NCBI GenBank assembly: GCA_014650415.1
Contig: BMUX01000004.1
Span: 1 to 64,000, forward strand
Reading direction: 5' to 3'
Length of the DNA: 64,000 nt
Source: Streptomyces spiroverticillatus
GTDB lineage: Bacteria; Actinomycetota; Actinomycetes; Streptomycetales; Streptomycetaceae
Made by a program: the position numbers and the translations under genes. Positions 17,499 to 25,848 of the stretch are shown here, piece after piece. Position 1 is the stretch's first letter; the number at the start of each line of letters is the position of its first letter. The notes beneath the pieces are model-generated. The model did not search any database. It was not told the DNA's origin and saw only the letters and a list, made by a program, of their open reading frames with translations.

Positions 17499-18890
17499 TC
17501 AGTTGAGGTACTGAGAGGTCGAACGGGCAAGGTACGCCCCATGTCCGGCGCGCCCCTTGAACTCGCCCTGCGCGATGACCACTTCCCCCCGCGACAGCAC
17601 GGTCTCCACCCGGCCGGCGATGCGGCGCCCCTCGTACGCCGAGTAGTCGACGTTCATGTGGTGTGTGGCCGCTGAGATGGTCTGTTCGGCAGCCGGGTCG
17701 TAGATGACGATGTCGGCGTCCGCGCCCGGGGCGATCGTGCCCTTCCTCCCGTAGAGCCCGAACACCCTCGCCGGTGTCGCGCACGCGATCTCGATCCAGC
17801 GGCGGCGGGTGATGTGACCGTCGACGACGGCCTGGTGGAGAAGGTCCATGCGGTTCTCCACACCGGGGAGCCCGTTGGGGATCTTGGAGAAGTCGCCGCG
17901 GCCCATTTCCTTCTGCCCGGTGAAGCAGAACGGGCAGTGGTCGGTGGAGACGACCTGGAGGTCGTTGGTGCGCAGGCCTCGCCAGAGGGCGGCCTGGTGC
18001 TCCTTGGGGCGCAAGGGAGTTGAGCAGACGTACTTCGCGCCCTCGAAGTCGGGCTCGGCGAGGTTGTCGGTGGAGAGGAAGAGGTACTGGGGGCAGGTCT
18101 CGCCGAAGACCGGGAGGCCCTTGTGGCGGGCGGTCGCGATCTCGTGGAGGGCTTCTTCGGCCGATACGTGGACCACGTAGACGGGGGCGCCGGCGACCTG
18201 CGCGAGCTTGATCACGCGGTGGGTGGCTTCCGCTTCGAGAAGGGCCTTGCGGACCTCGCCGTGGTAGCGGGGATCGGTTTCGCCGCGGGCCAGGGCCTGT
18301 TCGACCAGAACGTCGATGGCGAGGCCGTTCTCCGCGTGCATCATGATCAGGCCGCCGTTGGAGGCGGCTTTCTGCATCGCGCGGAGGATCTTGCCGTCGT
18401 CGCTGAAGAAGACCCCGGGGTAGGCAGTGAACAATTTGAACGAGGAAATTCCTTCGGAGACCAAGCCGTCCATCTCCTTCAGGGACGACTCGTTCACGTC
18501 CGACATGATCATGTGGAAGCCGTAGTCGATCGCGCACTTCCCGTCGGCTTTCGCATGCCACGCATCCAGGCCGGCGCGCAGACTCTGGCCCACGGACTGG
18601 ATCGCGAAGTCGATGATCGTGGTGGTACCGCCCCACGCCGCCGCCCGGGTACCGGATTCGAAGTCGTCGGAAGCGTAGGTGCCGCCGAACGGCATCTCCA
18701 TGTGCGTGTGCGCGTCCACGCCGCCCGGGATCACGTACTTGCCCGTCGCGTCGAGGGTGCGGTCGGCCGTCCAGCCGTGGCTGGACGGGGCGGCAACGCC
18801 CACCACGCGCCCGTCCTCGATCAGTACGTCGGCGTGGACTTCGTCGTTGGCGGTGATGACGAGACCGCCCGTGATCAGGGTGCGAGTCAC
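17499..18890 (-). CDS. Dihydropyrimidinase / D-hydantoinase
   Basis: 463 residues of the cyclic amidohydrolase family. The binuclear metal site is visible: DAHTHM (His-x-His), carbamylated lysine in SSFKLFTAYPG, His in MMHAENG and YVVHVSA, and Asp in VVSTDHCPF. It opens dihydrouracil/dihydrothymine to N-carbamoyl-beta-amino acids. The start is a GTG at 18890 with GGAG upstream. Beta-ureidopropionase and a beta-alanine-type aminotransferase are immediately upstream on the same strand. A terminator-like hairpin and a tandem repeat lie in between, so it may have its own promoter. Confidence 0.9.
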   Translation of the reverse strand: MTRTLITGGLVITANDEVHADVLIEDGRVVGVAAPSSHGWTADRTLDATGKYVIPGGVDAHTHMEMPFGGTYASDDFESGTRAAAWGGTTTIIDFAIQSVGQSLRAGLDAWHAKADGKCAIDYGFHMIMSDVNESSLKEMDGLVSEGISSFKLFTAYPGVFFSDDGKILRAMQKAASNGGLIMMHAENGLAIDVLVEQALARGETDPRYHGEVRKALLEAEATHRVIKLAQVAGAPVYVVHVSAEEALHEIATARHKGLPVFGETCPQYLFLSTDNLAEPDFEGAKYVCSTPLRPKEHQAALWRGLRTNDLQVVSTDHCPFCFTGQKEMGRGDFSKIPNGLPGVENRMDLLHQAVVDGHITRRRWIEIACATPARVFGLYGRKGTIAPGADADIVIYDPAAEQTISAATHHMNVDYSAYEGRRIAGRVETVLSRGEVVIAQGEFKGRAGHGAYLARSTSQYLN

Positions 18891-18910
18891 AGCTTCGGCT
18901 CCATTCGCGA

Positions 18911-18962
18911 TCGTACGGAGAAGTCGTATGGAGGGGTCGTGCGGAGAGGTCGTGCGGAGAAG
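18911..18962. repeat. Four tandem 13-bp repeats upstream of the hydantoinase gene
   Basis: Units are TCGTACGGAGAAG, TCGTATGGAGGGG, TCGTGCGGAGAGG and TCGTGCGGAGAAG, back to back. The repeat ends 20 bp before the GTG start of the hydantoinase gene, in its presumed promoter or leader. Thirteen bp is not a multiple of three, so it is not coding. Confidence 0.85.
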
Positions 18963-18964
18963 AG

Positions 18965-19002
18965 TCGCGCGGGGCCCGTTCCTCGGAGCGGGCCCCGCGC
19001 GA
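18965..19002. terminator. 14-bp perfect hairpin after the aminotransferase gene
   Basis: Arms TCGCGCGGGGCCCG (18965-18978) and CGGGCCCCGCGCGA (18989-19002), 10-nt loop. It ends 9 nt before the aminotransferase stop on the minus strand. Confidence 0.75.
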
Positions 19003-19010
19003 AGGTTGAA

Positions 19011-20294
19011 CTACACGCTGTGCAGGGCGCTTTCCAGGATCGAGGCCCCCTCTTCGGCCTCCGCCACCGTGAGGGAGAGCGGCGGGGCGATCCGCAGGAC
19101 GCTCGTGTTGTGGCCGCCGCCCTTGCCGAGCAGGAGGCCGCCCTCGCGGGCCGCTTCCTGGATGCGGCCGGCCGCCTCCGGCCAGGCCTGGTCGGTGCCC
19201 GGACGGACGATCTCGATGCCCGCCATCAGGCCCCGGCCGCGCACCTCCCGTACGCAGGGGGTGGTGGCGCCGATCGCCCGCAGGCGTTCCAGGAGGAGGC
19301 CGCCGACGCGGCGGGAGTTGCCCTGGAGGTCGTGTTCCAGGAGGTACGAGAGGTTGGCGAGGCCGGCGGCCATGGTGACCGGGGAGCCGCCGAAGGTGGA
19401 GATGGAGCCGGAGTCCACGCAGTTCATGACCTCGGCGCGGGCGACGACGCCGCCGATGGACATGCCGTTGCCGATGCCCTTGGCGAAGGTCATGATGTCC
19501 GGCGGCCCGTTCTCGGCGTGGGCCTGCCAGCCCCAGAAGTGGTCGCCGGTGCGGCCCCAGCCGGTCTGCACCTCGTCGGCGATCCACAGGATGCCCTCGC
19601 GGGAGAGGACTTCGCGGAAGGCGGCGTAGAGGCCGTCGGGCGGGGAGGTGAAGCCGCCGACGCCCTGGATGGGTTCGGCGATGAGGGCGGCGACCTGGCC
19701 GCGGGTCTGGCCGAGTACGTCTTCGAGGTCGGCGACACACGCCTCGATGAACTGGGCGTCGGAGAGGTGCGCGAACGGCCCGCGGTACCGGACGCCCCCG
19801 TGGACGTACAGCGTCTGGAGCGGGGAGAGGCTGGTCGGGGACCAATTGCGGTTGCCGGTGAGGCCCACGGTGGAGAAGGAGCGGCCGTGGTAGCTGTTGC
19901 GCATCGCCAGGAGCTGGTTGGAGCGGCGGTACGTGGTCGCCAGGAGCAGCGCGGTGTCGTTGGCCTCGGTGCCCGAGGTGGTGAAGAAGACGCGGGCGTC
20001 GGGGATGCCGGAGAGGTGGGCGACCCGTTCCGCCAGGTCGATCATGGGGCGGTTGAGATAGAGGGTGGAGGAGTGGATCATGCGGGCGGCCTGCTCGGAG
20101 ACCGCCTTGGTGACCTCGGGCAGGGCGTGCGCGGTCATCGTGGTGAGGATGCCGCCGAAGAAGTCGAGGTACTTGCGGCCCTCGGCGTCCCAGACGTGGC
20201 GGCCCTCGCCGTGGGTCAGCTCGATCGGGTTCTGGTAGTAGAGGGCCAGCCACTCGGGCAGGACGGCCTGGTGGCGGGAGTGGAGGTCGGTCAC
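19011..20294 (-). CDS. Class III PLP aminotransferase, probable beta-alanine/beta-aminoisobutyrate aminotransferase
   Basis: 427 residues. PLP-binding Lys272 lies in TFAKGIGNGMSIGG. FFTTSGTEANDTALLLAT, NSYHGRSFSTVGLTGN and WIADEVQTGWGRTG are standard class III blocks. It resembles the alanine-glyoxylate/beta-alanine branch. It lies between beta-ureidopropionase (67 nt upstream) and hydantoinase. This context points to removal of the amino group from beta-alanine or beta-aminoisobutyrate, the last step of reductive pyrimidine breakdown. The start is a GTG at 20294 preceded by AAGGACAGG. Exact donor/acceptor specificity cannot be read. Confidence 0.85.
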   Translation of the reverse strand: MTDLHSRHQAVLPEWLALYYQNPIELTHGEGRHVWDAEGRKYLDFFGGILTTMTAHALPEVTKAVSEQAARMIHSSTLYLNRPMIDLAERVAHLSGIPDARVFFTTSGTEANDTALLLATTYRRSNQLLAMRNSYHGRSFSTVGLTGNRNWSPTSLSPLQTLYVHGGVRYRGPFAHLSDAQFIEACVADLEDVLGQTRGQVAALIAEPIQGVGGFTSPPDGLYAAFREVLSREGILWIADEVQTGWGRTGDHFWGWQAHAENGPPDIMTFAKGIGNGMSIGGVVARAEVMNCVDSGSISTFGGSPVTMAAGLANLSYLLEHDLQGNSRRVGGLLLERLRAIGATTPCVREVRGRGLMAGIEIVRPGTDQAWPEAAGRIQEAAREGGLLLGKGGGHNTSVLRIAPPLSLTVAEAEEGASILESALHSV

Positions 20295-20361
20295 GGCTCA
20301 ACCTGTCCTTCGTGTGCTTCGTACGCGTCGGGGCGGCGGTGCGGGCGGTGCGCCGGTACGG

Positions 20362-21204
20362 TCACGGCTTGACCAGTCCTTCGTACGCGTCCGGGCGGCG
20401 GTCGCGGTAGAACGCCCACTGGTGGCGTACTTCCTCGATGAGGTCGAAGTCGAGGTCGCGGACGACCAGTTCCTCGCTCTTGTCGGACGCCGGGTCGCCG
20501 ACGAACTGGCCGCGCGGGTCGACGAAATAGCTGGTCCCGTAGAAGTCGTTGTCGCCGTACTCCTCCTGGCCGACGCGGTTGATCGCGGCGACGAAGTACT
20601 CGTTGGCGACGGCGGCGGCGGGCTGCTCCAGCTGCCACAGGTGGGAGGAGAGGCCGCGGGAGGTGGCGGAGGGGTTGTAGACGAGCTGGGCGCCTTCGAG
20701 GCCCAACTGCCGCCAGCCTTCCGGGAAGTGGCGGTCGTAGCAGATGTAGACGCCGATACGGCCGACGGCGGTCTCGAAGACCGGCCAGCCCAGGTTGCCG
20801 GGCTTGAAGTAGTACTTCTCCCAGAAGCCCTTGACCTGGGGGATGTGGTGCTTGCGGTACTTGCCGAGGTAGCTGCCGTCGGCGTCGATGACGGCGGCGG
20901 TGTTGTAGTAGAAGCCGGAGGACTCGCGCTCGAAGACCGGGACCACGATCACCATGCCGGTCTCGCGGGCGAGGTCCTGCATACGGCGGGTGGTCGGGCC
21001 CTCGGGGACGGCCTCGGCCCAGCGGTAGTGCTCGGGCTCCTGGACCTGGCAGAAGTAGGGGGCGTTGAACACCTCCTGGAAGCCGATGACCTTCGCTCCC
21101 TGCCGGGCGGCCTCCCGGGCGTGCTCCTCATGCTTGGCGATCATGGATTCGGTGTCGCCCGTCCAGGTGGCCTGGACCAGAGCGGCGCGTACGACGTGGG
21201 CCAT
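20362..21204 (-). CDS. Beta-ureidopropionase (nitrilase superfamily)
   Basis: 280 residues with the nitrilase catalytic triad: Glu44 in GFQEVFNAPYF, Lys118 in KYRKHHIPQ and Cys155 in YICYDRHFPEGWR. The KHHIPQVKGFWEKYYFKPG segment is characteristic of N-carbamoyl-beta-alanine amidohydrolases. It releases beta-alanine, CO2 and ammonia from the hydantoinase product. It is the first gene of the leftward set; a perfect CTCTACG-CC-CGTAGAG palindrome lies 64-79 bp upstream. Confidence 0.9.
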   Translation of the reverse strand: MAHVVRAALVQATWTGDTESMIAKHEEHAREAARQGAKVIGFQEVFNAPYFCQVQEPEHYRWAEAVPEGPTTRRMQDLARETGMVIVVPVFERESSGFYYNTAAVIDADGSYLGKYRKHHIPQVKGFWEKYYFKPGNLGWPVFETAVGRIGVYICYDRHFPEGWRQLGLEGAQLVYNPSATSRGLSSHLWQLEQPAAAVANEYFVAAINRVGQEEYGDNDFYGTSYFVDPRGQFVGDPASDKSEELVVRDLDFDLIEEVRHQWAFYRDRRPDAYEGLVKP

Positions 21205-21267
21205 GACTCGACTCCGTTCAACCCGTGCGACCGGACGCCCCAGACATCCGACGGGACGTCAGAGACC

Positions 21268-21283
21268 CTCTACGCCCGTAGAG
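21268..21283. promoter_or_regulatory. Palindrome CTCTACG-CC-CGTAGAG, candidate operator of the pyrimidine catabolic genes
   Basis: Perfect 7-bp arms with a 2-bp centre in the 237-nt gene-free region upstream of beta-ureidopropionase. Placed where a promoter is expected; no regulator gene is next to it. Confidence 0.5.
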
Positions 21284-21441
21284 TTGGGACGTGGATGCTT
21301 GAACGTAAGCCGCTGCGCTGAGCGGGGCAAGACCATCGCCGTGAACCCGCGGAGTCGATCTTGTTTCGCACCCGCAGGGGTGAAGGTTCCCGTTCTACAC
21401 CTTGACCACAGGGCGGGAGGCGTACGCGCCCGCCCGCCCCC

Positions 21442-21831
21442 TCACGGCGCGAGCTTGATACGGATGCCGACGTGCGGCCGCTTCCCCCGCCGCACCAGTC
21501 GCGCGGGCAGGTCCGTCATCAGGTACTGCCAGGTGTACTTGCGCGCGATCATCCCGCGCACCTTCCGCAGCCCCTCCTCGTCGAGCACAGTCGCATGTCC
21601 CTCGACCGTCGGAGCACTGGGCCTGAGCCTGCCGCGTACGTCGCAGGCGGTGACGGTGACCCGGCCGTCCCGCCGGATCCGCTTGACCTTCCAGGACTCC
21701 TCGTTGGTCCACACGTACAGCGCATCGGCGTCGCCCGCGACCCAGACGGGCGTGGCGACGGGCGTGCCGTCCTTGCGGAAGGTGGTGAGGCTGATGTACC
21801 GGGTACGGGCGAAGGCGCTCTGGAGATCCAT
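21442..21831 (-). CDS. PPOX-class F420-dependent oxidoreductase family protein
   Basis: 129 residues of the split-barrel flavin/F420-binding fold. It shows YISLTTFRKDGTPVATPVWV, ALYVWTNEESWKVKRIRRDGRVTVTACDVRGR and a C-terminal YTWQYLMTDLPAR segment. This pattern belongs to the small actinobacterial F420-binding PPOX group (Rv1155/Rv2074-like). Substrate unknown. It lies next to the XRE gene on the same strand but 42 nt downstream, so the two may be co-transcribed. Confidence 0.75.
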   Translation of the reverse strand: MDLQSAFARTRYISLTTFRKDGTPVATPVWVAGDADALYVWTNEESWKVKRIRRDGRVTVTACDVRGRLRPSAPTVEGHATVLDEEGLRKVRGMIARKYTWQYLMTDLPARLVRRGKRPHVGIRIKLAP

Positions 21832-21873
21832 GCCCCGACCCTACGCGCGCTACCGCACCGCCCGGCGCTCCCG

Positions 21874-22143
21874 TTACGCCGTGCTCACGACCGGCATCAG
21901 CTCGCACTGCACCAGCAGCCCGTCCAGGGACAGCCCCAGCGTGGCCGCGAGCGCGGCGACGGTGAAGAAGGCCGGGGTCGGGGCGCGCCCGGTCTCGATC
22001 TTCCGCAGGGTCTCGGCGGAGAGGCCGGCCGCGGTGGCGACGTCGACGATCGTCCGGCCGTTCTCGGTGCGGGCTTCGCGGAGCAGGCGGCCGAGGCGTT
22101 CGCCGCGCTCGTGCTCTTCGGGGGTGAGGGGGGTGCGAACCAT
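21874..22143 (-). CDS. XRE-family helix-turn-helix regulator
   Basis: 89 residues, almost entirely one Cro/CI-type HTH domain: LGRLLREARTENGRTIVDVA, TAAGLSAETLRKIETGRAPT, FFTVAALAATLGLSLDGLL. It has no sensor domain. The ATG at 22143 has no ribosome site; a TAGAAT -10 lies six bases before it, so a leaderless transcript is likely. It diverges from methionine aminopeptidase, and two AT-rich palindromes in the 63-bp gap cover both promoters, suggesting it represses itself and that gene. The PPOX gene follows on the same strand. Confidence 0.85.
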   Translation of the reverse strand: MVRTPLTPEEHERGERLGRLLREARTENGRTIVDVATAAGLSAETLRKIETGRAPTPAFFTVAALAATLGLSLDGLLVQCELMPVVSTA

Positions 22144-22146
22144 GGC

Positions 22147-22185
22147 GTTATTCTAATACCTCCCAACCGTTATTAGAATACCTCT
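22147..22185. promoter_or_regulatory. Twin TATT-NN-AATA operator between the XRE gene and map
   Basis: Two near-identical sites, GTTATTCTAATACCTC (22147-22162) and GTTATTAGAATACCTC (22169-22184), lie 22 bp apart, two helical turns on the same DNA face. Each core, TATTCTAATA or TATTAGAATA, is a TATT-NN-AATA palindrome, and the two cores are also reverse complements of each other. They cover the -10 (TAGAAT, complement of 22150-22155) and -35 region of the XRE gene and the -35 region of map. This AT-rich patch stands out sharply from its surroundings. Confidence 0.75.
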
Positions 22186-22193
22186 CCGACCGG

Positions 22194-22206
22194 TATAGTA
22201 ATTGGC
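22194..22206 (+). promoter_or_regulatory. -10 element of map, leaderless start
   Basis: TATAGT at 22194-22199 is followed by seven bases and then the ATG at 22207, so transcription should begin at or next to the start codon. No ribosome site is present, consistent with a leaderless mRNA. Confidence 0.55.
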
Positions 22207-22977
22207 ATGGTGGAGATCAAGACAGACGCGTCCATCGACGCGATGCGTGAAGCGGGCCGGGTAGTGGCCCGTGCCCTGACAGCGGTGGAGAAGACGGCGG
22301 CGGTCGGTGTGACCCTGCGGGAACTGGACGAGGTGGCCCGGGAGGTCCTGCGGGACGCGGGCGCCGGCTCGCCGTTCCTCGACTACCACCCGGACTGGGC
22401 GCCCGTCCCCTTCCCCGCCGTCATCTGCGCGTCCGTGAACGACGCGATCGTGCACGGCATCCCGACCGACTACCGGCTGCGCGACGGCGACCTGGTCAGC
22501 ATCGACTGCGGGGCGAGCCTGGACGGCTGGGTGGGCGACTCGGCGGTCAGTTTCACGGTGGGCCGGGCGAGGGAGGCAGACCTGCGCCTGATCGAAACGG
22601 CGCGGGCGGCCCTGAAGGCGGGCATCGCGGCCGCCGTCGTCGGCAACCGCACGGGCGACATCGCCCACGCGATCGGCACGGTGTGCCGGGCGGCGGGCTA
22701 CGGAATCCCGCAGGGCTTCGGCGGCCACGGCGTGGGCCGCACGATGCACGAGGGCCCGGAGGTCCCGAACGAGGGCCGCCCCGGGCGGGGCATGAAGCTC
22801 CGCCACGGCATGGCGATCGCGATCGAGCCGATGCTGATCGGTGGCGGCGGGGACGGCTACGGGGAGGCCCCCGACGGCTGGACCCTGCGCACGCTGGACG
22901 GGAGCAGGGCGGCCCACGTGGAACACACGGTGGCAGTACGGGACGGCTCCCCGGCCCGCATCCTCACGGCCCTGTAA
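22207..22977 (+). CDS. map: Type I methionine aminopeptidase
   Basis: 256 residues of the pita-bread fold. Metal-binding Asp residues are in DGDLVSIDCGASLDGWVGDSAVSF, the metal His in FGGHGVGRTMHEGPEV, and Glu residues in AIAIEPML and HVEHTVAV. It removes initiator methionine from nascent proteins. The length is normal for Streptomyces enzymes, which often have several copies. Being paired with an XRE repressor and probably leaderless, this copy looks regulated rather than constitutive. It converges on the gamma-glutamyltranspeptidase gene across a strong hairpin. Confidence 0.93.
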   Translation: MVEIKTDASIDAMREAGRVVARALTAVEKTAAVGVTLRELDEVAREVLRDAGAGSPFLDYHPDWAPVPFPAVICASVNDAIVHGIPTDYRLRDGDLVSIDCGASLDGWVGDSAVSFTVGRAREADLRLIETARAALKAGIAAAVVGNRTGDIAHAIGTVCRAAGYGIPQGFGGHGVGRTMHEGPEVPNEGRPGRGMKLRHGMAIAIEPMLIGGGGDGYGEAPDGWTLRTLDGSRAAHVEHTVAVRDGSPARILTAL

Positions 22978-22998
22978 CCCGGGCGGGGGAAGAGGGGA

Positions 22999-23037
22999 CG
23001 GGGCGGCCCCTCCTCCCGCGGAGGAGGGGCCGCCCCG
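22999..23037. terminator. 18-bp perfect hairpin between convergent map and ggt
   Basis: The arms at 22999-23016 and 23020-23037 are exact complements with a 3-nt CGC loop; both genes end within 25 bp of it. Confidence 0.85.
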
Positions 23038-23048
23038 GAAGCAGGGAG

Positions 23049-24890
23049 CTACGGCCGCCCCGACGGCCGTACGACCATCGCCGAGCCACCCCCTCGCCGC
23101 ACCTTCTCCGCCGCCGCCAGCCACCGCCCGTCACTCAACCGCTGCACCCCCGTCGCCGCCCCGATCTCCGGGTTCAGCTTGAAGACGTGCCCGAGCCGCT
23201 CCAGCTCGCCCCGCACCGCGCTGTCCCACAGCCCCGGCTCCAGCTCGGTGGCCGCCGCGTTGCGCTGGCTGGCGCGGGGCGCGGCGATCGCGTCGACCAG
23301 CGGCAGCCCCCGGTCCACATGCCCGACCAGACTCTGGAGCACGGTCGTGATGATCGTCGCCCCGCCCGGCGACCCGAGCGCCAGCACGGGCCGGTCGTGC
23401 TTGTCGAGCACGATCGTCGGCGAGATCGACGACCTCGGCCGCTTCCCGGGACCGGGCAGGTTCGGGTCGTGCACGGCCGGGTTGGCCGGGGCGAAGGAGA
23501 AGTCCGTCAGCTCGTTGTTCAGCAGGAAGCCCCTCCCCGGCACGGTGATCCCGCTGCCACCGGTCGACTCGATGGTCAGCGTGTACGAGACGACGTTCCC
23601 CCACTTGTCCGCCGCCGTGAGGTGCGTCGTGTTCTCGCCCTCGTACGTCGTCGGCGCGACGGCCCCCGAACTCCCGCACGTGCGCGACGGGTTGCGCGGA
23701 TCCCCCGGCGGCAGCGGACTGACCAGAACAGCGTCGTCCTTGATCAGGCACTCCCGCGAGTCCGCGAACTTCTGCGACAGCAGTTCCTTCGTCGGTACGT
23801 CCTCGAACGCCGGGTCCCCGAGCCACCGTCCCCGGTCCGCGAACGCGATCCGGCTGGCCTCGATGTACCGGTGCAGGTACTTCGCCTGCGAGGCCTTGCG
23901 CAGGTCGGTGCGCTCCAGGATGTTGAGCGCCTCGCCGACGCTCGTGCCGCCGGAGGACGACGGCCCCATCCCGTACACGTCGAGCCCCCGGTAGGAGACC
24001 TTCGTCGGGGCGCGCCGCTCGGTCTCGTACGCACGCAGGTCGCGTTCGCGCAGGTCCCCGGTGCGCACCTTGCGGGTCGCCTTGGGGTCGACGGGCGGCT
24101 TCTGCACCGTACGGACGATGTCGCGGGCGAGGTCGCCCCGGTAGAGGGCGCCGACGCCCTCCCTGCCCAGCTTCTCGTACGTGCGAGCCAGATCGGGGTT
24201 CGTGAACTTGGCTCCCACGACCGGCAGTTGACCGCCCGGCAGGAACAGCTTCGCCGAGTCCGGGAAGTCCCGGAAGCGCGCCTCGTTGCCCTGCGTCTGG
24301 GTACGGAAGGTCGCGTCGACGGTGAACCCGTCCCGGGCGAGCTTCTCGGCGGGCTTGAGCAGGGTCCGCAGTGACTTGGACCCCCAGGCGTCCAGCGCGG
24401 TCTCCCAGGTGGCCGGGGTGCCGGGGGTGCCGACGCTCCGCCCGCTGGTCATGGCCTCGTCGAGCGGGATCGGCTTGCCGTCCTCGACGAACAGGTTCTT
24501 GTCGGCGCTGCGCGGCGCGGTCTCGCGCCCGTCGATGGTGCGCACCTTGCGGGACTTGGCGTCGTAGTAGACGAAGTAGCCACCGCCGCCGATGCCCGCC
24601 GAATACGGTTCGGTGACGCCGAGCGCGGCGGCCGTCGCCACGGCCGCGTCCACCGCGTTGCCGCCGTTGCGCAGCACCTCGATGCCCGCCGCCGACGCGT
24701 CCGCGTCCACGCTCGCCACCGCTCCCCCGTACCCGACGGCGACCGGTACCTTCGCGGGCGGCGTCGCGGCCTGCGGCTGGCTCGCGGCCCCCGGCGGGGC
24801 CGCCCCTCCCACGGTCACGACGACCGCGGTCGCAGCCAGCAGGGTCAGCGCCCGAAAAGCGGGCCGGGTGGGCCGAGTGGGTCGACGCAT
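23049..24890 (-). CDS. ggt: Gamma-glutamyltranspeptidase, secreted
   Basis: 613 residues from an ATG with GGAGG upstream. The N-terminus is a signal peptide (Arg-rich start, then ALTLLAATAVVVTVGGAAPP). The autocatalytic nucleophile is the Thr in GENTTHLTAADKWGN, which begins the small subunit. PGRGFLLNNELTDFSF, the SSISPTIV segment and ALGSPGGATIITTVLQ form the substrate pocket. It cleaves glutathione and other gamma-glutamyl compounds outside the cell. It stands alone, with no glutathione or mycothiol genes adjacent. Confidence 0.92.
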   Translation of the reverse strand: MRRPTRPTRPAFRALTLLAATAVVVTVGGAAPPGAASQPQAATPPAKVPVAVGYGGAVASVDADASAAGIEVLRNGGNAVDAAVATAAALGVTEPYSAGIGGGGYFVYYDAKSRKVRTIDGRETAPRSADKNLFVEDGKPIPLDEAMTSGRSVGTPGTPATWETALDAWGSKSLRTLLKPAEKLARDGFTVDATFRTQTQGNEARFRDFPDSAKLFLPGGQLPVVGAKFTNPDLARTYEKLGREGVGALYRGDLARDIVRTVQKPPVDPKATRKVRTGDLRERDLRAYETERRAPTKVSYRGLDVYGMGPSSSGGTSVGEALNILERTDLRKASQAKYLHRYIEASRIAFADRGRWLGDPAFEDVPTKELLSQKFADSRECLIKDDAVLVSPLPPGDPRNPSRTCGSSGAVAPTTYEGENTTHLTAADKWGNVVSYTLTIESTGGSGITVPGRGFLLNNELTDFSFAPANPAVHDPNLPGPGKRPRSSISPTIVLDKHDRPVLALGSPGGATIITTVLQSLVGHVDRGLPLVDAIAAPRASQRNAAATELEPGLWDSAVRGELERLGHVFKLNPEIGAATGVQRLSDGRWLAAAEKVRRGGGSAMVVRPSGRP

Positions 24891-25020
24891 GCGTACCTCC
24901 AGGCGTGAGACGTCCGCGCAGCGTAGCCCCAGCGCCATGCCCCCGCCAGGTGCCACGGGGCGCATCTCGCCCCTCGGGCGGGAACGTCATACGTACGCAA
25001 CAAGCCCGCCCGGCACCGCC

Positions 25021-25075
25021 GCCGACACCACCCGCCCCACCCGCATCTCCGCCGACACCACCCGCCCCACCCGCA
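25021..25075. repeat. 30-bp tandem repeat, just under two units
   Basis: The unit starting GCCGACACCACCCGCCCCAC at 25021 recurs at 25051 with no mismatch over 25 bp. It lies in the promoter region of the next gene, about 30 bp before its ATG. Confidence 0.8.
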
Positions 25076-25101
25076 CCGCAGTGCCGCTACCATGCCCGCC
25101 C

Positions 25102-25848
25102 ATGAGCGACGACCTCCGCAACATCGTCCTGGGCGTGATAGCCGCCGGCCTCAGCGCGGCCATCGGCTGGTTCGCCCGTACGTACCTCTGGCGGCGCAGA
25201 CTCCACCGCAAACAGCAGTTCTTCGGGCTGCCGCGGAACTCCGAGTCGCTGCTGATCGTCAACCGCGAGGCGGGCAACGACGGGGCGGTGCACCGCTTCG
25301 ACGTGTTCGCGCTCCTCGAACTCTCCGCCCTGATCAAGGACTGCGGGGCGCACGCCCAGATCCTCTCCCACGACCTCGCCCAGCAGGGCTTCGGCGAGCG
25401 CACTGAATTCTGCGTCGGGGGGCCAGGGTCAAATCGGCGCATGACGGCACATCTTGCCAGCCTTCTGCCGGGAATCCGCATCAACGTGGACGTGGAACCC
25501 TCCCCCGACCGGGGCGCCTTCCAGATCGGTACGGACCGCTACCGCCTGGAGCACGGCATCGCGGAGTACGTCCTCCTCGCCCGCCTGACAGTCGGCGAGA
25601 ACGCCCGCCCCGTCTTCCTCTTCTGCGGCCAGCGCGCCATCACCAACCAGGCCGCCACCCGCTATCTCGCCCGCAACCACGAGAAGTTGGCCCGCAAGCA
25701 CGGCAACCGCTCCTTCTGCCTCCTCCTGAAGGTCGTCAACTCCCAGGCGTACGGCCCGGACGTGGTGGAACTGGTCGCCGACGTGACCCGCGCGGCCCAG
25801 ACCCCGCTGCCGGTCCCGCCCCGCAACTCCCACCGCGCGATCTCCTAA
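25102..25848 (+). CDS. Membrane-anchored protein of unknown function
   Basis: 248 residues. An N-terminal hydrophobic segment (IVLGVIAAGLSAAIGWFA, about residues 7-24) is followed by the basic RTYLWRRRLHRKQQ, so the bulk should be cytoplasmic. The soluble part has FFGLPRNSESLLIVNREAG, LELSALIKDCGAHAQILSHD, FCVGGPGSNRRMTAHLASLLPGI and VFLFCGQRAITNQAATRYLARNH. I do not recognise a catalytic motif. The ATG at 25102 is preceded by a short GC-rich repeat. The stop codon overlaps that of the convergent P450 gene (CTAA at 25845-25848). Confidence 0.7.
   Translation: MSDDLRNIVLGVIAAGLSAAIGWFARTYLWRRRLHRKQQFFGLPRNSESLLIVNREAGNDGAVHRFDVFALLELSALIKDCGAHAQILSHDLAQQGFGERTEFCVGGPGSNRRMTAHLASLLPGIRINVDVEPSPDRGAFQIGTDRYRLEHGIAEYVLLARLTVGENARPVFLFCGQRAITNQAATRYLARNHEKLARKHGNRSFCLLLKVVNSQAYGPDVVELVADVTRAAQTPLPVPPRNSHRAIS

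Noticed and set aside
16933..20301. 1122-codon leftward open frame
   Set aside because: It overlaps the transaldolase, hydantoinase and aminotransferase in the wrong frame and is Arg/Pro/Gly-rich without any motif.
25021..25075. Possible CRISPR-like repeat
   Set aside because: Fewer than two 30-bp units directly joined without spacers; a simple tandem duplication.
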